Part shown: in pieces, positions 24,472 through 33,124 of the stretch
How the letters are laid out: each line of letters begins with the position of its first letter
Position numbering within the stretch: the stretch's first letter is position 1
Assembly (NCBI GenBank): GCA_023394955.1
Contig: JAEWZY010000045.1
Location: 16,438 to 80,437, forward strand
DNA length: 64,000 nucleotides
From: Bacillota bacterium
GTDB taxonomy: Bacteria; Bacillota; UBA4882; UBA8346
Reading direction: 5' to 3'
Notes under the pieces: model-generated
Databases searched by the model: none
What the model saw: only the letters and a program-made list of their open reading frames with translations
What the model was told of the DNA's origin: nothing
Made by a program: the position numbers and the translations under genes

Positions 24472-24622
24472 GGAAAATTTATGGATTTTGATTTATCATT
24501 TGTACCTTGAGCGTAGCGAAGGGAATCGTTATCATACTGGACCGGATAGATAGCCCCGCCGATTTAAAATCTTTACATATCAAGCAAATGATAATTTTCT
24601 GTTACGTAAAAGGTGATGAATT

Positions 24623-24943
24623 ATGAAAAAAGAGTTTTCTTACGAAGAATTAAAAACCGCCAGAGAGATTTTAGGGTTGCCCGAGGAAGCGACCATGACG
24701 TTCATAAAGGAGCGGTACCGGGTTTTATGCCGACAATACCATCCCGATGTTAATCAGCAGGATAATGCAAGTCTAATTAAGATGCAAGAAATTAATAGTG
24801 CGTACCAGCTAATTTTGGATTATTGCGCCAATTACCGGTATTCATTTAAGCAGGACCAAATGCGGGACGAGGCAACCGAGTGGTGGCGGCAAAGATTCGG
24901 AGACGATCCCATGTGGGGGCCTGGGCCCAAGCAAGGCAAGTAA
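24623..24943 (+). CDS. J-domain protein (DnaJ-like)
   Basis: A 106-residue protein with a single J domain (about 9-70). The hallmark HPD is present in RQYHPDVNQQD, flanked by the helices ARILGLPEEA-type and MQEINSAYQLILDY. It would stimulate a DnaK-type chaperone. There is no Gly/Phe or zinc-finger region, so it is not DnaJ itself but a small specialised J protein. Partners unknown. Confidence 0.85.
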   Translation: MKKEFSYEELKTAREILGLPEEATMTFIKERYRVLCRQYHPDVNQQDNASLIKMQEINSAYQLILDYCANYRYSFKQDQMRDEATEWWRQRFGDDPMWGPGPKQGK

Positions 24944-25070
24944 TAGTCGTTTCCTTTGGAGAACGAGTCCGAAAAACATCTCCGACGCAATCGTAAAAGA
25001 GTTCCAATTGCCTCTTGCCTCACGGTGAAATCATCGAGGAAAAAACTTATATCCCTATCACTATCAAGTC

Positions 25071-25340
25071 TTGTTGCGGTATCAATTCAACGATTTATCT
25101 CCTTCGAAACGGATGGTTTTATGGATTTTAGGGTATTTATACGGAAGTACTCATCGGATCGATTATTATAGAAATGAGTATCGGGAGTATTATGTGGTAA
25201 ACCGTTCCATCGGAGCCGGGAATCATTCTGTAAACCAAACATTTATTGCTTTGCCGCTTCCGAAACCTTTAAAAAGGCGGGGATCGCGGATTAGTTATGC
25301 CGGAATAAAATCTTCGCTCCACTCATATTTATTATTTTAG
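25071..25340 (+). CDS. Uncertain 89-residue open frame
   Basis: The only sizeable frame in the 425-base stretch between the J-protein and YibE/F genes. It contains GYLYGSTHRIDYYRNEYREY and SVNQTFIALPLPKP, but no family is recognised. No good ribosome site is seen and the region may be a decayed gene. Listed mainly to describe the gap. Confidence 0.25.
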   Translation: MLRYQFNDLSPSKRMVLWILGYLYGSTHRIDYYRNEYREYYVVNRSIGAGNHSVNQTFIALPLPKPLKRRGSRISYAGIKSSLHSYLLF

Positions 25341-25368
25341 GATTGTCCATTAAAATTTAAATGGGTGG

Positions 25369-26442
25369 ATGCATTCGATGAAAATATTAGTTTTAGCCAT
25401 GATAACAGCTTTATTTTTCTTATTTACCCTTCCGTTATTTGCAGCCCAAAACCCTCCCGATCTTTACCGAGCCAAGATCATTCAAATCCAAGAAATGCCA
25501 AAAAATAAACAGCAAATTCAACAAATAATCGTCGCCCGATTCGTTAATGGTTTATATCAAGGAAAAACCATTAAATTGACCAATGATTACAGCGGTTTTC
25601 CAACCGATATTCGATACACGGTAGGGAAATTAATCTTTATCACAGAGTATCGGGATGCTTCCCAAAGACGTTTCGTCATTACCGGGCCGGTCCGGGACCA
25701 AGGGGTCTATCTATTAATCGGGATCTTTGTCCTAAGTGTATTGATAATCGGAGGATTCCAAGGCATTCGGGCGCTGATCAGTTTAGGCTCAGTCTGCGCC
25801 GTCATTTTTTATATATTGATACCGCTGGTGATCCGTGGCTATCATCCTATACCGGTAACCTTAATTCTTTCCGCCGTCGCTACTATCTTTACCCTGTTTT
25901 TTGTAAGTGGCGTTAATCCTAAGACAATAACCGCAGTTATTGGAACTGTCAGCGGGGTAGCCATGGCGGGTTTTTTGGCCTGGTATTTCGGGAATTTGAT
26001 TTCTTTGGTAGGCTATAGCGATGAGTCGGTTCAAATGCTGCAGTACACCTCGTTTCCGATTGATTGCAAAGGATTATTGTTCTCAGGGATCATCATTGGC
26101 GCTTTGGGGGCGGTAATGGATGTCTCGATGTCGATCGCTTCCGCGCTTACGGAGATCAAGGAGACCAACCCCAAGATCGGTCTCAATGAGTTAATGTCCA
26201 GCGGCTTTAAGGTTGGGAAAGATGTGATCAGCACTATGACCAATACTTTAGTCCTGGCTTATGTCGGTAGTTCCTTCCCTTTATTAATGCTCTACCATAT
26301 TTACCAAACCCCTTACCAGCAAATCATCAATCAAGATGCGGTCGCCGCGGAACTGGTCCGGATGTTTGCGGGGAGCATCGGGTTATTGGCTGCCATACCA
26401 GTAACAACATTTATCGCCGCGGTTTTCAATTATAGTGAATAG
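25369..26442 (+). CDS. YibE/F family membrane protein
   Basis: A 357-residue protein. A signal or anchor segment (about 4-22) leads to an extracytoplasmic beta-rich domain (about 30-110), then seven or so membrane segments (about 113 onward). The YibE/F core is recognised from GGFQGIRALISLG, the ALGAVMDVSMSIASAL segment (about 243-258), GKDVISTMTNTLVLAYVGSSFP-type residues (quoted in part) and the C-terminal helix. Function unknown. An in-frame ATG at 25378 is an alternative start. Confidence 0.85.
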   Translation: MHSMKILVLAMITALFFLFTLPLFAAQNPPDLYRAKIIQIQEMPKNKQQIQQIIVARFVNGLYQGKTIKLTNDYSGFPTDIRYTVGKLIFITEYRDASQRRFVITGPVRDQGVYLLIGIFVLSVLIIGGFQGIRALISLGSVCAVIFYILIPLVIRGYHPIPVTLILSAVATIFTLFFVSGVNPKTITAVIGTVSGVAMAGFLAWYFGNLISLVGYSDESVQMLQYTSFPIDCKGLLFSGIIIGALGAVMDVSMSIASALTEIKETNPKIGLNELMSSGFKVGKDVISTMTNTLVLAYVGSSFPLLMLYHIYQTPYQQIINQDAVAAELVRMFAGSIGLLAAIPVTTFIAAVFNYSE

Positions 26443-26534
26443 CCGCTTCATTTAACCCGCCATCGCAAACCGGAGAAAACATTCATTATATAGTTTGAGT
26501 TTCACCGGTTTAAATCGAAGAATAATACTTTTTC

Positions 26535-26582
26535 AGACTGGTCGACGCTTTTCGAAGCGAGGTTTTCAGATCAGTCTTTTTG
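26535..26582 (+). terminator. Terminator after YibE/F gene
   Basis: AGACTG (26535-26540) pairs with CAGTCT (26572-26577), with an inner CGCTTTTCGAAGCG hairpin, followed by TTTTTG. The remaining 26583-26760 holds a second weak hairpin (TATCCAT...GGATGGA) but no gene. Confidence 0.65.
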
Positions 26583-26760
26583 TTTATCAGGTCATTGAAG
26601 AACGGGTAAAATTTTTATCTTTCAATGAGTTATCAAGGAACCATACCTGCTTTCTATCCATATATTGTGGATGGAGTTAGCTTAAAGCAATTTTTTTGGC
26701 AAGAGCTGATTTGTTTTTAAGTTGCTAAAGAATATGCTGATGAAAGGGGTATTAATCAGG

Positions 26761-27000
26761 ATGATAGCTGAATTTGAATTAACCCGCCTACCGGTTGGAA
26801 AAATGGCTGAAGTAGTAAGTATCGGGGCACAAGGGGTATCACGGAACCGTCTGCTGGACCTCGGTTTGGTGCCGACGACAATCGTAGAAGCCATCCGCAA
26901 AAGTCCGGCGGGGGATCCGGTAGCTTACAAAATTAGGGGGGCAGTCATTGCCTTGCGTTCGGAGGAAAGTTGTCAAATTAGAGTCCGTTCGATAAGTTGA
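26761..27000 (+). CDS. feoA: Ferrous iron transport protein A
   Basis: A 79-residue SH3-like protein of normal FeoA length. Family features are the opening LTRLPVGKMAEVVSIGAQG, RNRLLDLGLVPTTIVEA and the end segment YKIRGAVIALRSEE. It assists the FeoB transporter on the cytoplasmic side. ATG 26761 is chosen by homology; a frame upstream starts at 26722. It is followed after 60 bases by the FeoB G-domain gene. Confidence 0.92.
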   Translation: MIAEFELTRLPVGKMAEVVSIGAQGVSRNRLLDLGLVPTTIVEAIRKSPAGDPVAYKIRGAVIALRSEESCQIRVRSIS

Positions 27001-27060
27001 AATATTACCGGCAGAGATCGGCTTCTGCCGATAACTAAAATCAAAGAAGGGGGTTATCGT

Positions 27061-27864
27061 GTGGGACTAACAGCTCAATCTACCGGCATGTATGCTTTTT
27101 TAGAAGAATTAAATCAAAGTTCGGTTAAGGCTGATGCGGTTATCGCTTTAGCCGGCAACCCGAACACGGGCAAAAGTACGGTTTTCAACGGTTTAACCGG
27201 ATTAAACCAGCATACCGGCAATTGGCCCGGAAAAACCGTGATCCTGGCTAAAGGCAGTTACCAGCATCAAAGGAAGAACATTACTTTGGTGGATTTACCG
27301 GGAACATACTCGCTTCTCGCCAATTCCGCCGATGAACAAGTAGCCCGTGACTTTATCTGTTTCGGGAATCCGGATGCGACTGTAGTAGTAGCTGACGCCA
27401 CTTGTCTTGAGCGGAACTTGAACTTAGGTTTACAGGTCATGGAGATTACACCCCATACTATTCTCTGTGTCAATCTGATCGATGAGGCCGGGCGAAAAAA
27501 GTTGGAGATTGACTGTGCAAAGTTGGAAGGTATTTTAGGTATACCGGTAGTCCCTACCGCCGCCAGGGAAAAAGTGGGTCTGAAAGAATTGAAGGATGCA
27601 ATTAACAAAGTGGTATTCGGCAAGAAGAGGTCACAGCCGAAACAGATGGTATATAACGAAACTATCGAGGCTGCCCTAAATGAAATCCAAGAAGAGGTCG
27701 AAAATTTGCTTCAGGGCAAATTCAATAGCAGGTGGGTGGCATTGCGTCTTCTGGACGGTGATACCTCAATTATCAAGGAGATCCTTAATTATTTGCAAAG
27801 GTTGGAACTGAAGAATCAAGGGTGCTTTCAAGAAAAAAGCAGGACGGTGAAGTGTGGTGAGTAG
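27061..27864 (+). CDS. feoB: FeoB GTPase domain, separate polypeptide
   Basis: A 267-residue protein that matches only the N-terminal half of FeoB. G1 GNPNTGKSTVFN (about 32-43), a switch region with TGNWPGKTV, G3 DLPGTYSL (about 79-86), G4 NLID (about 140-143) and the SAR-type G5 are present, followed by the helical GDI-like region. It starts at GTG and ends inside the start of the membrane-domain gene (11-base overlap, different frame). The two proteins together make up FeoB, which imports Fe2+. Confidence 0.9.
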   Translation: MGLTAQSTGMYAFLEELNQSSVKADAVIALAGNPNTGKSTVFNGLTGLNQHTGNWPGKTVILAKGSYQHQRKNITLVDLPGTYSLLANSADEQVARDFICFGNPDATVVVADATCLERNLNLGLQVMEITPHTILCVNLIDEAGRKKLEIDCAKLEGILGIPVVPTAAREKVGLKELKDAINKVVFGKKRSQPKQMVYNETIEAALNEIQEEVENLLQGKFNSRWVALRLLDGDTSIIKEILNYLQRLELKNQGCFQEKSRTVKCGE

Positions 27865-29245
27865 TTTGGAAGCCGGGTTTAATCAGATTATTGATAAAGC
27901 GCAAGCCGTGCGAAAGCAGGTAGGAACGGTAAGAGACCGGATTGTCATGGACATTTATAATCAAGCCCGGGAGATCACTGAAAAAGTAGTGAAAACTCAA
28001 AACGCCAAGGGTGATCTGGACCGTAAGATTGATAATATCGTCACCTCAAGAATTTTCGGCTATCCGCTGATGTTCGCTCTGCTAAGCCTGGTCTTCTGGT
28101 TGACCATTAGCGGGGCCAATGTTCCCTCGAAAATGATTGCTGATTTACTCTTTGGTTGGGAAGACCGGCTGATTGCCTTTTTCCAATGGGTCGGCGCACC
28201 GGCATGGCTCTATGGCGTTTTGGTTTTGGGTTTATACCGTGGATTGGCTTGGGTCGTATCGGTGATGTTGCCGCCGATGGCCATCTTCTTTCCCCTCTTT
28301 ACCTTTCTCGAAGATTTGGGTTATCTGCCGCGGGTAGCATTTAATCTTGATAAACTATTTAAAAAGGCGGGGGCCCACGGAAAACAAATATTAACCATGT
28401 GTATGGGGTTTGGTTGCAACGCGGCCGGAATCATCGCCTGCCGGATTATTGATTCTCCTCGAGAGCGGCTGATTGCTATTTTGACCAATAATTTCGTGCC
28501 GTGTAACGGGAGGTTCCCGACACTGATTGCCATGGCTGCAGTATTTATGGGAACCTTGGTAAGCGGTTATAACAACTTTGCCGCCTCGGCCTTAGTGGCG
28601 GGAGTGGTTGTCCTTGGAGTTTCGGTTACTCTGGCTGTATCCTGGATTTTGTCAAAGACGCTGTTAAAAGGGGTTCCTTCCACTTTTACCTTGGAACTTC
28701 CTCCTTACCGGATTCCAAAGATCGGTTCATTATTAATACGATCCATAATGGACCGTACCTTGTTCGTGTTAATGAGGGCGGTCGTTGTAGCGGCGCCGGC
28801 CGGTGCGGTTACTTGGATATTAGCGAATATTCAGATCGGGGAGTTCAGTATCATCGGACACCTTGCCGGTTGGTTCGACGGTTTCGGCCGTCTTATCGGA
28901 CTGGATGGCTATATTGTCCTGGCCTTTCTGCTGGGTTTGCCCGCTAACGAAATCGTTGTGCCGATTCTGATAATGAGTTACCTATCACAGGGCGCCCTGT
29001 TAGAGCTGGATAGTATTGATGCCTTGCGCCAACTCTTGGTCAGTAATGGTTGGACCTGGTTGACTGCTTTGAACATGAGCCTCTTCTCATTGTTTCATTT
29101 TCCTTGCGCGACAACATTATTAACTGTCCGCAAAGAGACTCAAAGTGCCAAATGGACGGTATTGGCAGCATTGATCCCAACCGGGGTAGGGATTTTAGTC
29201 TGTTTTCTGGTGGCTCAAATCGCTCAGACGCTGGGATTGGTTTAA
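27854..29245 (+). CDS. feoB: FeoB membrane domain, separate polypeptide
   Basis: A 463-residue membrane protein equal to the C-terminal part of FeoB. It begins with a soluble helix (about 1-60), then the Gate domain GLYRGLAWVVSVMLPPM, FLEDLGYLPRVAF (about 155-167), GFGCNAAGIIACRII (about 183-197, with the conserved Cys), a second gate and the segment LPANEIVVPILIMSY. It starts at GTG, 11 bases before the G-domain gene ends, in another frame. No G domain is encoded here. Confidence 0.9.
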   Translation: MVSSLEAGFNQIIDKAQAVRKQVGTVRDRIVMDIYNQAREITEKVVKTQNAKGDLDRKIDNIVTSRIFGYPLMFALLSLVFWLTISGANVPSKMIADLLFGWEDRLIAFFQWVGAPAWLYGVLVLGLYRGLAWVVSVMLPPMAIFFPLFTFLEDLGYLPRVAFNLDKLFKKAGAHGKQILTMCMGFGCNAAGIIACRIIDSPRERLIAILTNNFVPCNGRFPTLIAMAAVFMGTLVSGYNNFAASALVAGVVVLGVSVTLAVSWILSKTLLKGVPSTFTLELPPYRIPKIGSLLIRSIMDRTLFVLMRAVVVAAPAGAVTWILANIQIGEFSIIGHLAGWFDGFGRLIGLDGYIVLAFLLGLPANEIVVPILIMSYLSQGALLELDSIDALRQLLVSNGWTWLTALNMSLFSLFHFPCATTLLTVRKETQSAKWTVLAALIPTGVGILVCFLVAQIAQTLGLV

Positions 29246-29292
29246 GTTCTGATTGAAAATACTTTAGCATAGGCTAAATAAAGTCAAAAGTT

Positions 29293-29323
29293 GAAAGTCC
29301 AAAGTCTTTGAGTTTGGGCTTTC
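29293..29323 (+). terminator. Hairpin after feoB
   Basis: GAAAGTCCAAA (29293-29303) pairs with TTTGGGCTTTC (29313-29323). No T-run follows, so termination is likely weak and the hairpin may protect the mRNA end. Confidence 0.55.
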
Positions 29324-29363
29324 AAACCATTGATTGGGATCTCAGTAAAAAGAGGCGAAGCTG

Positions 29364-29855
29364 ATGCTGATCAGAGATACCATCCTAACCGAAAGCATGG
29401 AAGACTATCTGGAGATGTTCTACCGGATCGTCGCTAAACAAGGGTATATCCGGCCGGTCGATTTGTCGAACGCCATCAATGTTAAGCCTTCCTCGGTAAC
29501 CCGGATGATTCAAAAGCTGCATGAGGCCGGGTTTATCACCTATGAAAAATACCGGAACATTTCCTTGACTGAGAAGGGAATGCTCTACGGCCGGTTTCTG
29601 GTTTGGCGGGATGAGAAGTTAACCGAGTTTTTAAGCCTGGTCAAAGCCAGCCCTCGCATTAGTGAGCAGGTGGAGGGGATTGAACATTATATAACACCAA
29701 TCACCATGAGGGTTATTCGAAATTTAATTATCTATTTCAACTCTGACCCGAAACGTTTGGCGGACCTGGAGAATATCCAATGCCAGACCGATTACCCGGA
29801 TAATGAGGACTTGCGCTTGCTCCGCGCCTGGCTGTTCAGACATGAAACAAGGTAA
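29364..29855 (+). CDS. MntR-like DtxR-family regulator
   Basis: A 163-residue regulator close in layout to Bacillus MntR: TESMEDYLEMFYRIV at the start, winged-helix part INVKPSSVTRMIQKLHEAGF, YEKYRNISLTEKG, and the metal-site region with EGIEHYITPITMRV (about 110-123). Family members use Mn2+ or Fe2+ as co-repressor. It follows feoAB, so it probably controls that operon. It is a second DtxR-family member, distinct from the one at 11174. Confidence 0.9.
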   Translation: MLIRDTILTESMEDYLEMFYRIVAKQGYIRPVDLSNAINVKPSSVTRMIQKLHEAGFITYEKYRNISLTEKGMLYGRFLVWRDEKLTEFLSLVKASPRISEQVEGIEHYITPITMRVIRNLIIYFNSDPKRLADLENIQCQTDYPDNEDLRLLRAWLFRHETR

Positions 29856-29891
29856 GGAAAGCTTGGAAGGACAATAAAGTTGTGATAATTG

Positions 29892-29938
29892 ATCCGGTTT
29901 TCACCCCTGATATTTGGGGTTGGAATTCCGGATTTTTT
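29892..29938 (+). terminator. Terminator after mntR-like gene
   Basis: ATCCGG (29892-29897) pairs with CCGGAT (29928-29933), with an inner ACCCC/GGGGT stem, then a TTTTTT run. Confidence 0.8.
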
Positions 29939-29977
29939 GTAGGGTGTTTTTTAGAGAAAATTTTATAAAGATATTTA

Positions 29978-30039
29978 TTGACATATGCCCAAAATAGGTC
30001 TACAATAATTTCAAGGGCATTATTAGCATATGCCCATAA
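29978..30039 (+). promoter_or_regulatory. Promoter with two GCATATGCCC operators
   Basis: TTGACA (29978-29983) and TACAAT (30001-30006) are 17 bases apart. One operator copy overlaps the -35 (GACATATGCCCAAAA, 29980-29994) and a second, AGCATATGCCCATAA (30025-30039), lies past the start site. This is one of two double-site regions in the window. Confidence 0.8.
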
Positions 30040-30060
30040 AAATTAGTGAGGTGAATTTAA

Positions 30061-30414
30061 ATGCCAAGAGGAGATGGCACAGGGCCAATGGGGTTTGGAT
30101 CAATGACGGGACGAGCCGCCGGATACTGCGCCGGTTACCCGGCGCCTGGTTTTGCTAATCCAGCTGTTGGGTTTGGTTGGAGAGGCCGCGGCGGCCGTGG
30201 TGGTCGCGGATTTGGCGGAAGATTTTGGGGTGCAGGATGCCCCGGATGGGTTTATCCGGGGTATGGAGCTCCCGCTGCTAACCCTTTTTTCCAAAGCGGG
30301 GCTGCTGATCCTGAGTTGGAAGCCGGCATGCTCACCAACGAGATTGAAATGATGGAGCGGTCTTTGAAAGAAGCCAAGGAACGGTTGGAGGAATTACGGA
30401 AGAATGATAAGTAA
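30061..30414 (+). CDS. Gly-rich DUF5320-type protein
   Basis: A 117-residue protein with the usual start MPRGDGTGPMGFGSMTGRA. A low-complexity Gly/Arg stretch (about 39-59, GWRGRGGRGGRGFGGRFWG) and the residues CAGYPAPG and GAGCPGWVYPGYG follow, then a C-terminal coiled-coil-like helix (about 88-115, MLTNEIEMMERSLKEAKERL). DUF5320 proteins are usually found with NifX-type and ferredoxin-MinD genes in anaerobes, exactly as here. Function unknown. Confidence 0.82.
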   Translation: MPRGDGTGPMGFGSMTGRAAGYCAGYPAPGFANPAVGFGWRGRGGRGGRGFGGRFWGAGCPGWVYPGYGAPAANPFFQSGAADPELEAGMLTNEIEMMERSLKEAKERLEELRKNDK

Positions 30415-30600
30415 GTACGAGTAGTCAGAATAGGAGCTAGGAGACAGTAGTCAGGAGCTAAGAGTGCGGGCAAGACTTTGGGACTTACTAAAAAGCGAAG
30501 GCCGGAGATTTAAGCCATTAAAGATCTTAGGTTTGGAGCTTCCGCCTTAAAACCAACTGGCTTCTGGTTCCTAAACTCCTGGCTTCTGCTTTTCTAAATT
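30415..30600. repeat. Imperfect inverted low-complexity repeat
   Basis: CAGGAGCTAAGAG-type units (around 30436-30466) reappear inverted near 30548-30592 (CTGGCTTCTGGTTCCTAAAC). The two arms enclose about 80 bases including a small GAAGGCCGGAG...CTTCCGCC hairpin. It may be a degraded repeat family member or a weak terminator; no gene is present. Confidence 0.4.
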
Positions 30601-30613
30601 CCCGAATAAATAA

Positions 30614-30663
30614 TTGACATATGCCCAAAATAATCATGCCCTATTTATAGGCATAAGCCAACA
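30614..30663 (+). promoter_or_regulatory. Operator pair before NifX-MinD operon
   Basis: TTGACATATGCCCAAAATA (30614-30632) is identical over 19 bases to the -35/operator region at 29978. A second copy, GGCATAAGCC, lies at 30650-30659. No good -10 is found at the normal distance from this TTGACA, so the exact promoter is unclear. Confidence 0.65.
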
Positions 30664-30693
30664 ATTTTTGAAAGAATAAAGGGAGTGTTCATG

Positions 30694-31074
30694 ATGAAAA
30701 TTGCCGTTTCGACAATGGGAAATACGCTTGAAAGTATGATGGACCAGCGTTTTGGCAGGGCGGCCTTTTTTATAATCGTTGATTCGGAGACCATGGAGTT
30801 TGAAGCGATCAATAACGAGGCGGCGGCGTCGGCCGGAGGAGCAGGGATCACTTCCGCCCAATCAGTGGTTGATAAAGGGGTTGAAGCGATAATTACCGGT
30901 AATGTTGGGCCTAACGCCATGAATGTCTTAAATGCCGCCGAAATCGACATTTATCGTGGCGTTTCGGCCTCGGTCGGAGAAAACATTGCGGAGTTTAAAA
31001 AAGGAGCGCTGGAAAAGATCGCAAATTCAGTCCCTTCTCATTTCGGCATGGGTTTGGCGGGAGGTCAAAAGTGA
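30694..31074 (+). CDS. NifX/NifB-type (dinitrogenase cofactor-fold) protein
   Basis: About 127 residues of the DNMP fold also used by NifX, NafY and the orange protein Orp of sulfate reducers. Markers are MKIAVSTMGNTLES, DQRFGRAAFFIIVD (about 21-34) and ITGNVGPNAMNVLNAA. It may bind a metal cluster. AAAGGGAG precedes the start; ATG 30691 is equally possible. It overlaps the first MinD ATPase gene by four bases. Confidence 0.85.
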   Translation: MKIAVSTMGNTLESMMDQRFGRAAFFIIVDSETMEFEAINNEAAASAGGAGITSAQSVVDKGVEAIITGNVGPNAMNVLNAAEIDIYRGVSASVGENIAEFKKGALEKIANSVPSHFGMGLAGGQK

Positions 31075-31901
31075 AGATAGCCGTTTTAAGCGGTAAGGGC
31101 GGGACCGGAAAAACAACCGTCTCCGCTAGTCTGGCTTTTGCCTTGGATAAATGTCAATATATCGATTGCGATGTGGAAGAACCTAACGGGGCAATCTTTC
31201 TAAAACCGGAACTCCAGGAGAGCTACCGGGTAAAAGTCCCGGTGCCGGAGGTCGATCCTGGAAAATGCAACGGTTGCGGTGATTGCGCCAAGGCATGTCA
31301 GTTTAACGCTTTAGCGGTAATCAAGGGTCGAGTGCTTCTTTTTCCGGAGATTTGCCACCATTGCGGCGCTTGTTCCCTTGCTTGCCCGACCGGAGCGATA
31401 TATGAAGTTCAACGGGAGATTGGTATTATTGAATCCGATGTTACCGGGACATTTTTGCATGGTCGCTTAAATATCGGGGAACCGATCAGTATTCCGATTA
31501 TTAGGGAACTAAAAAAACGGATGGAGACGGACCAGCCGGTGCTACTGGATTGTCCGCCGGGGGCTTCCTGTGCGGTGGTGCAGTCAATTGGAGGCTGTGA
31601 TTATTGTATCTTGGTGACGGAACCGACCCCTTTCGGGCTGCATGACTTGAAAATCGCCGTCGAGCTTGTTAAAAAAATGAATATTCCTTTTGGAATAGTA
31701 ATCAATAAAGCAACCGACGAGCAACGAATTATTCAAGATTTCTGTAATGAAAATGGAATTGAGGTCCTATTGGAGATCTCCTTTTCCCGGAGAATAGCCG
31801 AAAACTATTCCAAAGGTATCCTACCGGTCCAGGACAACCCGGAATGGATTAACCGGTTTCAAGAGGTCCATGCCAAGGTGGAAAGGGGGGTTAAGGGATG
31901 A
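31071..31901 (+). CDS. Ferredoxin-domain MinD/ParA ATPase 1
   Basis: A 276-residue P-loop ATPase. The deviant Walker A LSGKGGTGKTT (about 5-15) is followed by an inserted double-cluster ferredoxin domain (about 64-110): CNGCGDCAKACQFNA and CHHCGACSLACPTGA. Then come the ATPase parts VLLDCPPGASC and VINKATDE. Proteins of this design pair with a second copy and a NifX-type protein, as in the orange-protein complex of Desulfovibrio. Overlaps its neighbours by four bases each, so the three genes are one translational unit. Confidence 0.9.
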   Translation: MKIAVLSGKGGTGKTTVSASLAFALDKCQYIDCDVEEPNGAIFLKPELQESYRVKVPVPEVDPGKCNGCGDCAKACQFNALAVIKGRVLLFPEICHHCGACSLACPTGAIYEVQREIGIIESDVTGTFLHGRLNIGEPISIPIIRELKKRMETDQPVLLDCPPGASCAVVQSIGGCDYCILVTEPTPFGLHDLKIAVELVKKMNIPFGIVINKATDEQRIIQDFCNENGIEVLLEISFSRRIAENYSKGILPVQDNPEWINRFQEVHAKVERGVKG

Positions 31902-32761
31902 AGCAAATATCGTTTGTCAGTGGTAAAGGTGGGACTGGCAAAAGCACTTTGGTGGCTTCTTTAAGCTTATTAGTTAAAGAAAAGATGTTGGCCGATTGCG
32001 ATGTTGACGCCCCTAATCTTCACGTTTTATTAGATAATAAGGTTTTATTGACGGAAGATTACTTTGGCGCAAAGGAAGCTGTGATTAATCCCAATTTTTG
32101 CATAAAGTGTGGCCGGTGTAAAGATGTCTGCAGGTTTGACGCGATAGATGATTCATTTGAAATCGTCCCGATGCATTGCGAAGGGTGTGGCGCTTGTACT
32201 CTTGTTTGTCCGGTAGAGGCGATCCGCCTTGAACCGGTTAAAACCGGCCAGACTTATGTGGCTGAAACAAAGCGGGGAACCTTTGCCCATGCATTGTTGG
32301 ATATCGGGGCTGAAGGTTCAGGGAAATTAGTTACTGAAGTCCGTAAAAAACTGGACCAATTTAAAAAAGATGAAAAATGGCTCCTGATTGATGGTTCGCC
32401 GGGTATCGGTTGTGTAGTGATGGCTTCTATTACCGGCGCTGATGCTGTGGTAGCCGTCGCTGAACCAACCAAATCAGGTTTGAGTGATTTGGAACGGGTT
32501 TTAGGCGTTGCCAAGCATTTTGGTATTCCTGGTTTGGTCTGTATCAATAAGTTTGACTTAAACCCTGAAATAACGGCTGAGATTGAAAGTTTTTGTAATA
32601 ATAATGGATTTCCCATCATTGGGAAGGTTTCATATGATCCGGAGGTTATGAAAGCTTTACAAGGATTCAAGACACCGGTGGAAGCCGGGAACACTCGGTT
32701 TACCTTGGAGGTTGAAAACCTTTGGAATCGGCTCGAACGGGAAGCGAGGCCCGGGAAGTGA
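31898..32761 (+). CDS. Ferredoxin-domain MinD/ParA ATPase 2
   Basis: A 287-residue paralog of the preceding gene. Walker A VSGKGGTGKST (about 6-16), ferredoxin insert CIKCGRCKDVCRFDA and CEGCGACTLVCPVEA (about 68-110), and the segment LIDGSPGIGCVVMASI are present. The conserved Lys of Walker A and both four-Cys sets are intact, so both subunits should bind ATP and two clusters. It probably forms a heterodimer with the upstream ATPase. Confidence 0.9.
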   Translation: MKQISFVSGKGGTGKSTLVASLSLLVKEKMLADCDVDAPNLHVLLDNKVLLTEDYFGAKEAVINPNFCIKCGRCKDVCRFDAIDDSFEIVPMHCEGCGACTLVCPVEAIRLEPVKTGQTYVAETKRGTFAHALLDIGAEGSGKLVTEVRKKLDQFKKDEKWLLIDGSPGIGCVVMASITGADAVVAVAEPTKSGLSDLERVLGVAKHFGIPGLVCINKFDLNPEITAEIESFCNNNGFPIIGKVSYDPEVMKALQGFKTPVEAGNTRFTLEVENLWNRLEREARPGK

Positions 32762-33124
32762 GAAGAATAATTCAGGCATGAGGCTTGAGGCAAGAGACGT
32801 CAGCCTTTGTCAACCGGGAGCCGGAAGAGGGTATGGCGTGGAGGAGGGCGAGTGCCACCATCCGCATGGGGAATAACTATTCAGTCGAAGGTCAAAAGCG
32901 CAAACTTTAATTATATAACGGCACGCAACATGTCAAATGAGCCTGCCGTTTATTTGCGTTGTGTTATCCTTATCTGAAACCAGCTCCCGGTTTGAGTGGA
33001 CCGGTGAATTCGCTTAAGTATAAAATTGGACAATATATTAAAGAATTTAGCAATATAAAATAGTGAGTTTTATTAAGAAACGTAATAATATTGAAATATA
33101 AATTTAACACAAGGGGGAATGAAT
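32762..33124 (+). other. Intergenic region before the second TRAP operon
   Basis: A weak hairpin (AACGGCA 32917-32923 with TGCCGTT 32944-32950) may end the MinD operon. No GCATATGCCC motif and no GntR palindrome are seen. The last 100 bases are very A+T rich, with possible -10 boxes but no certain promoter. Confidence 0.4.

Noticed and set aside
30415..30600. Possible CRISPR or repeat array
   Set aside because: Only two imperfect inverted arms, no regular spacing and no cas genes in the window.
32254..32793. Long minus-strand frame opposite the second MinD ATPase
   Set aside because: Shadow of a strongly supported plus-strand gene.
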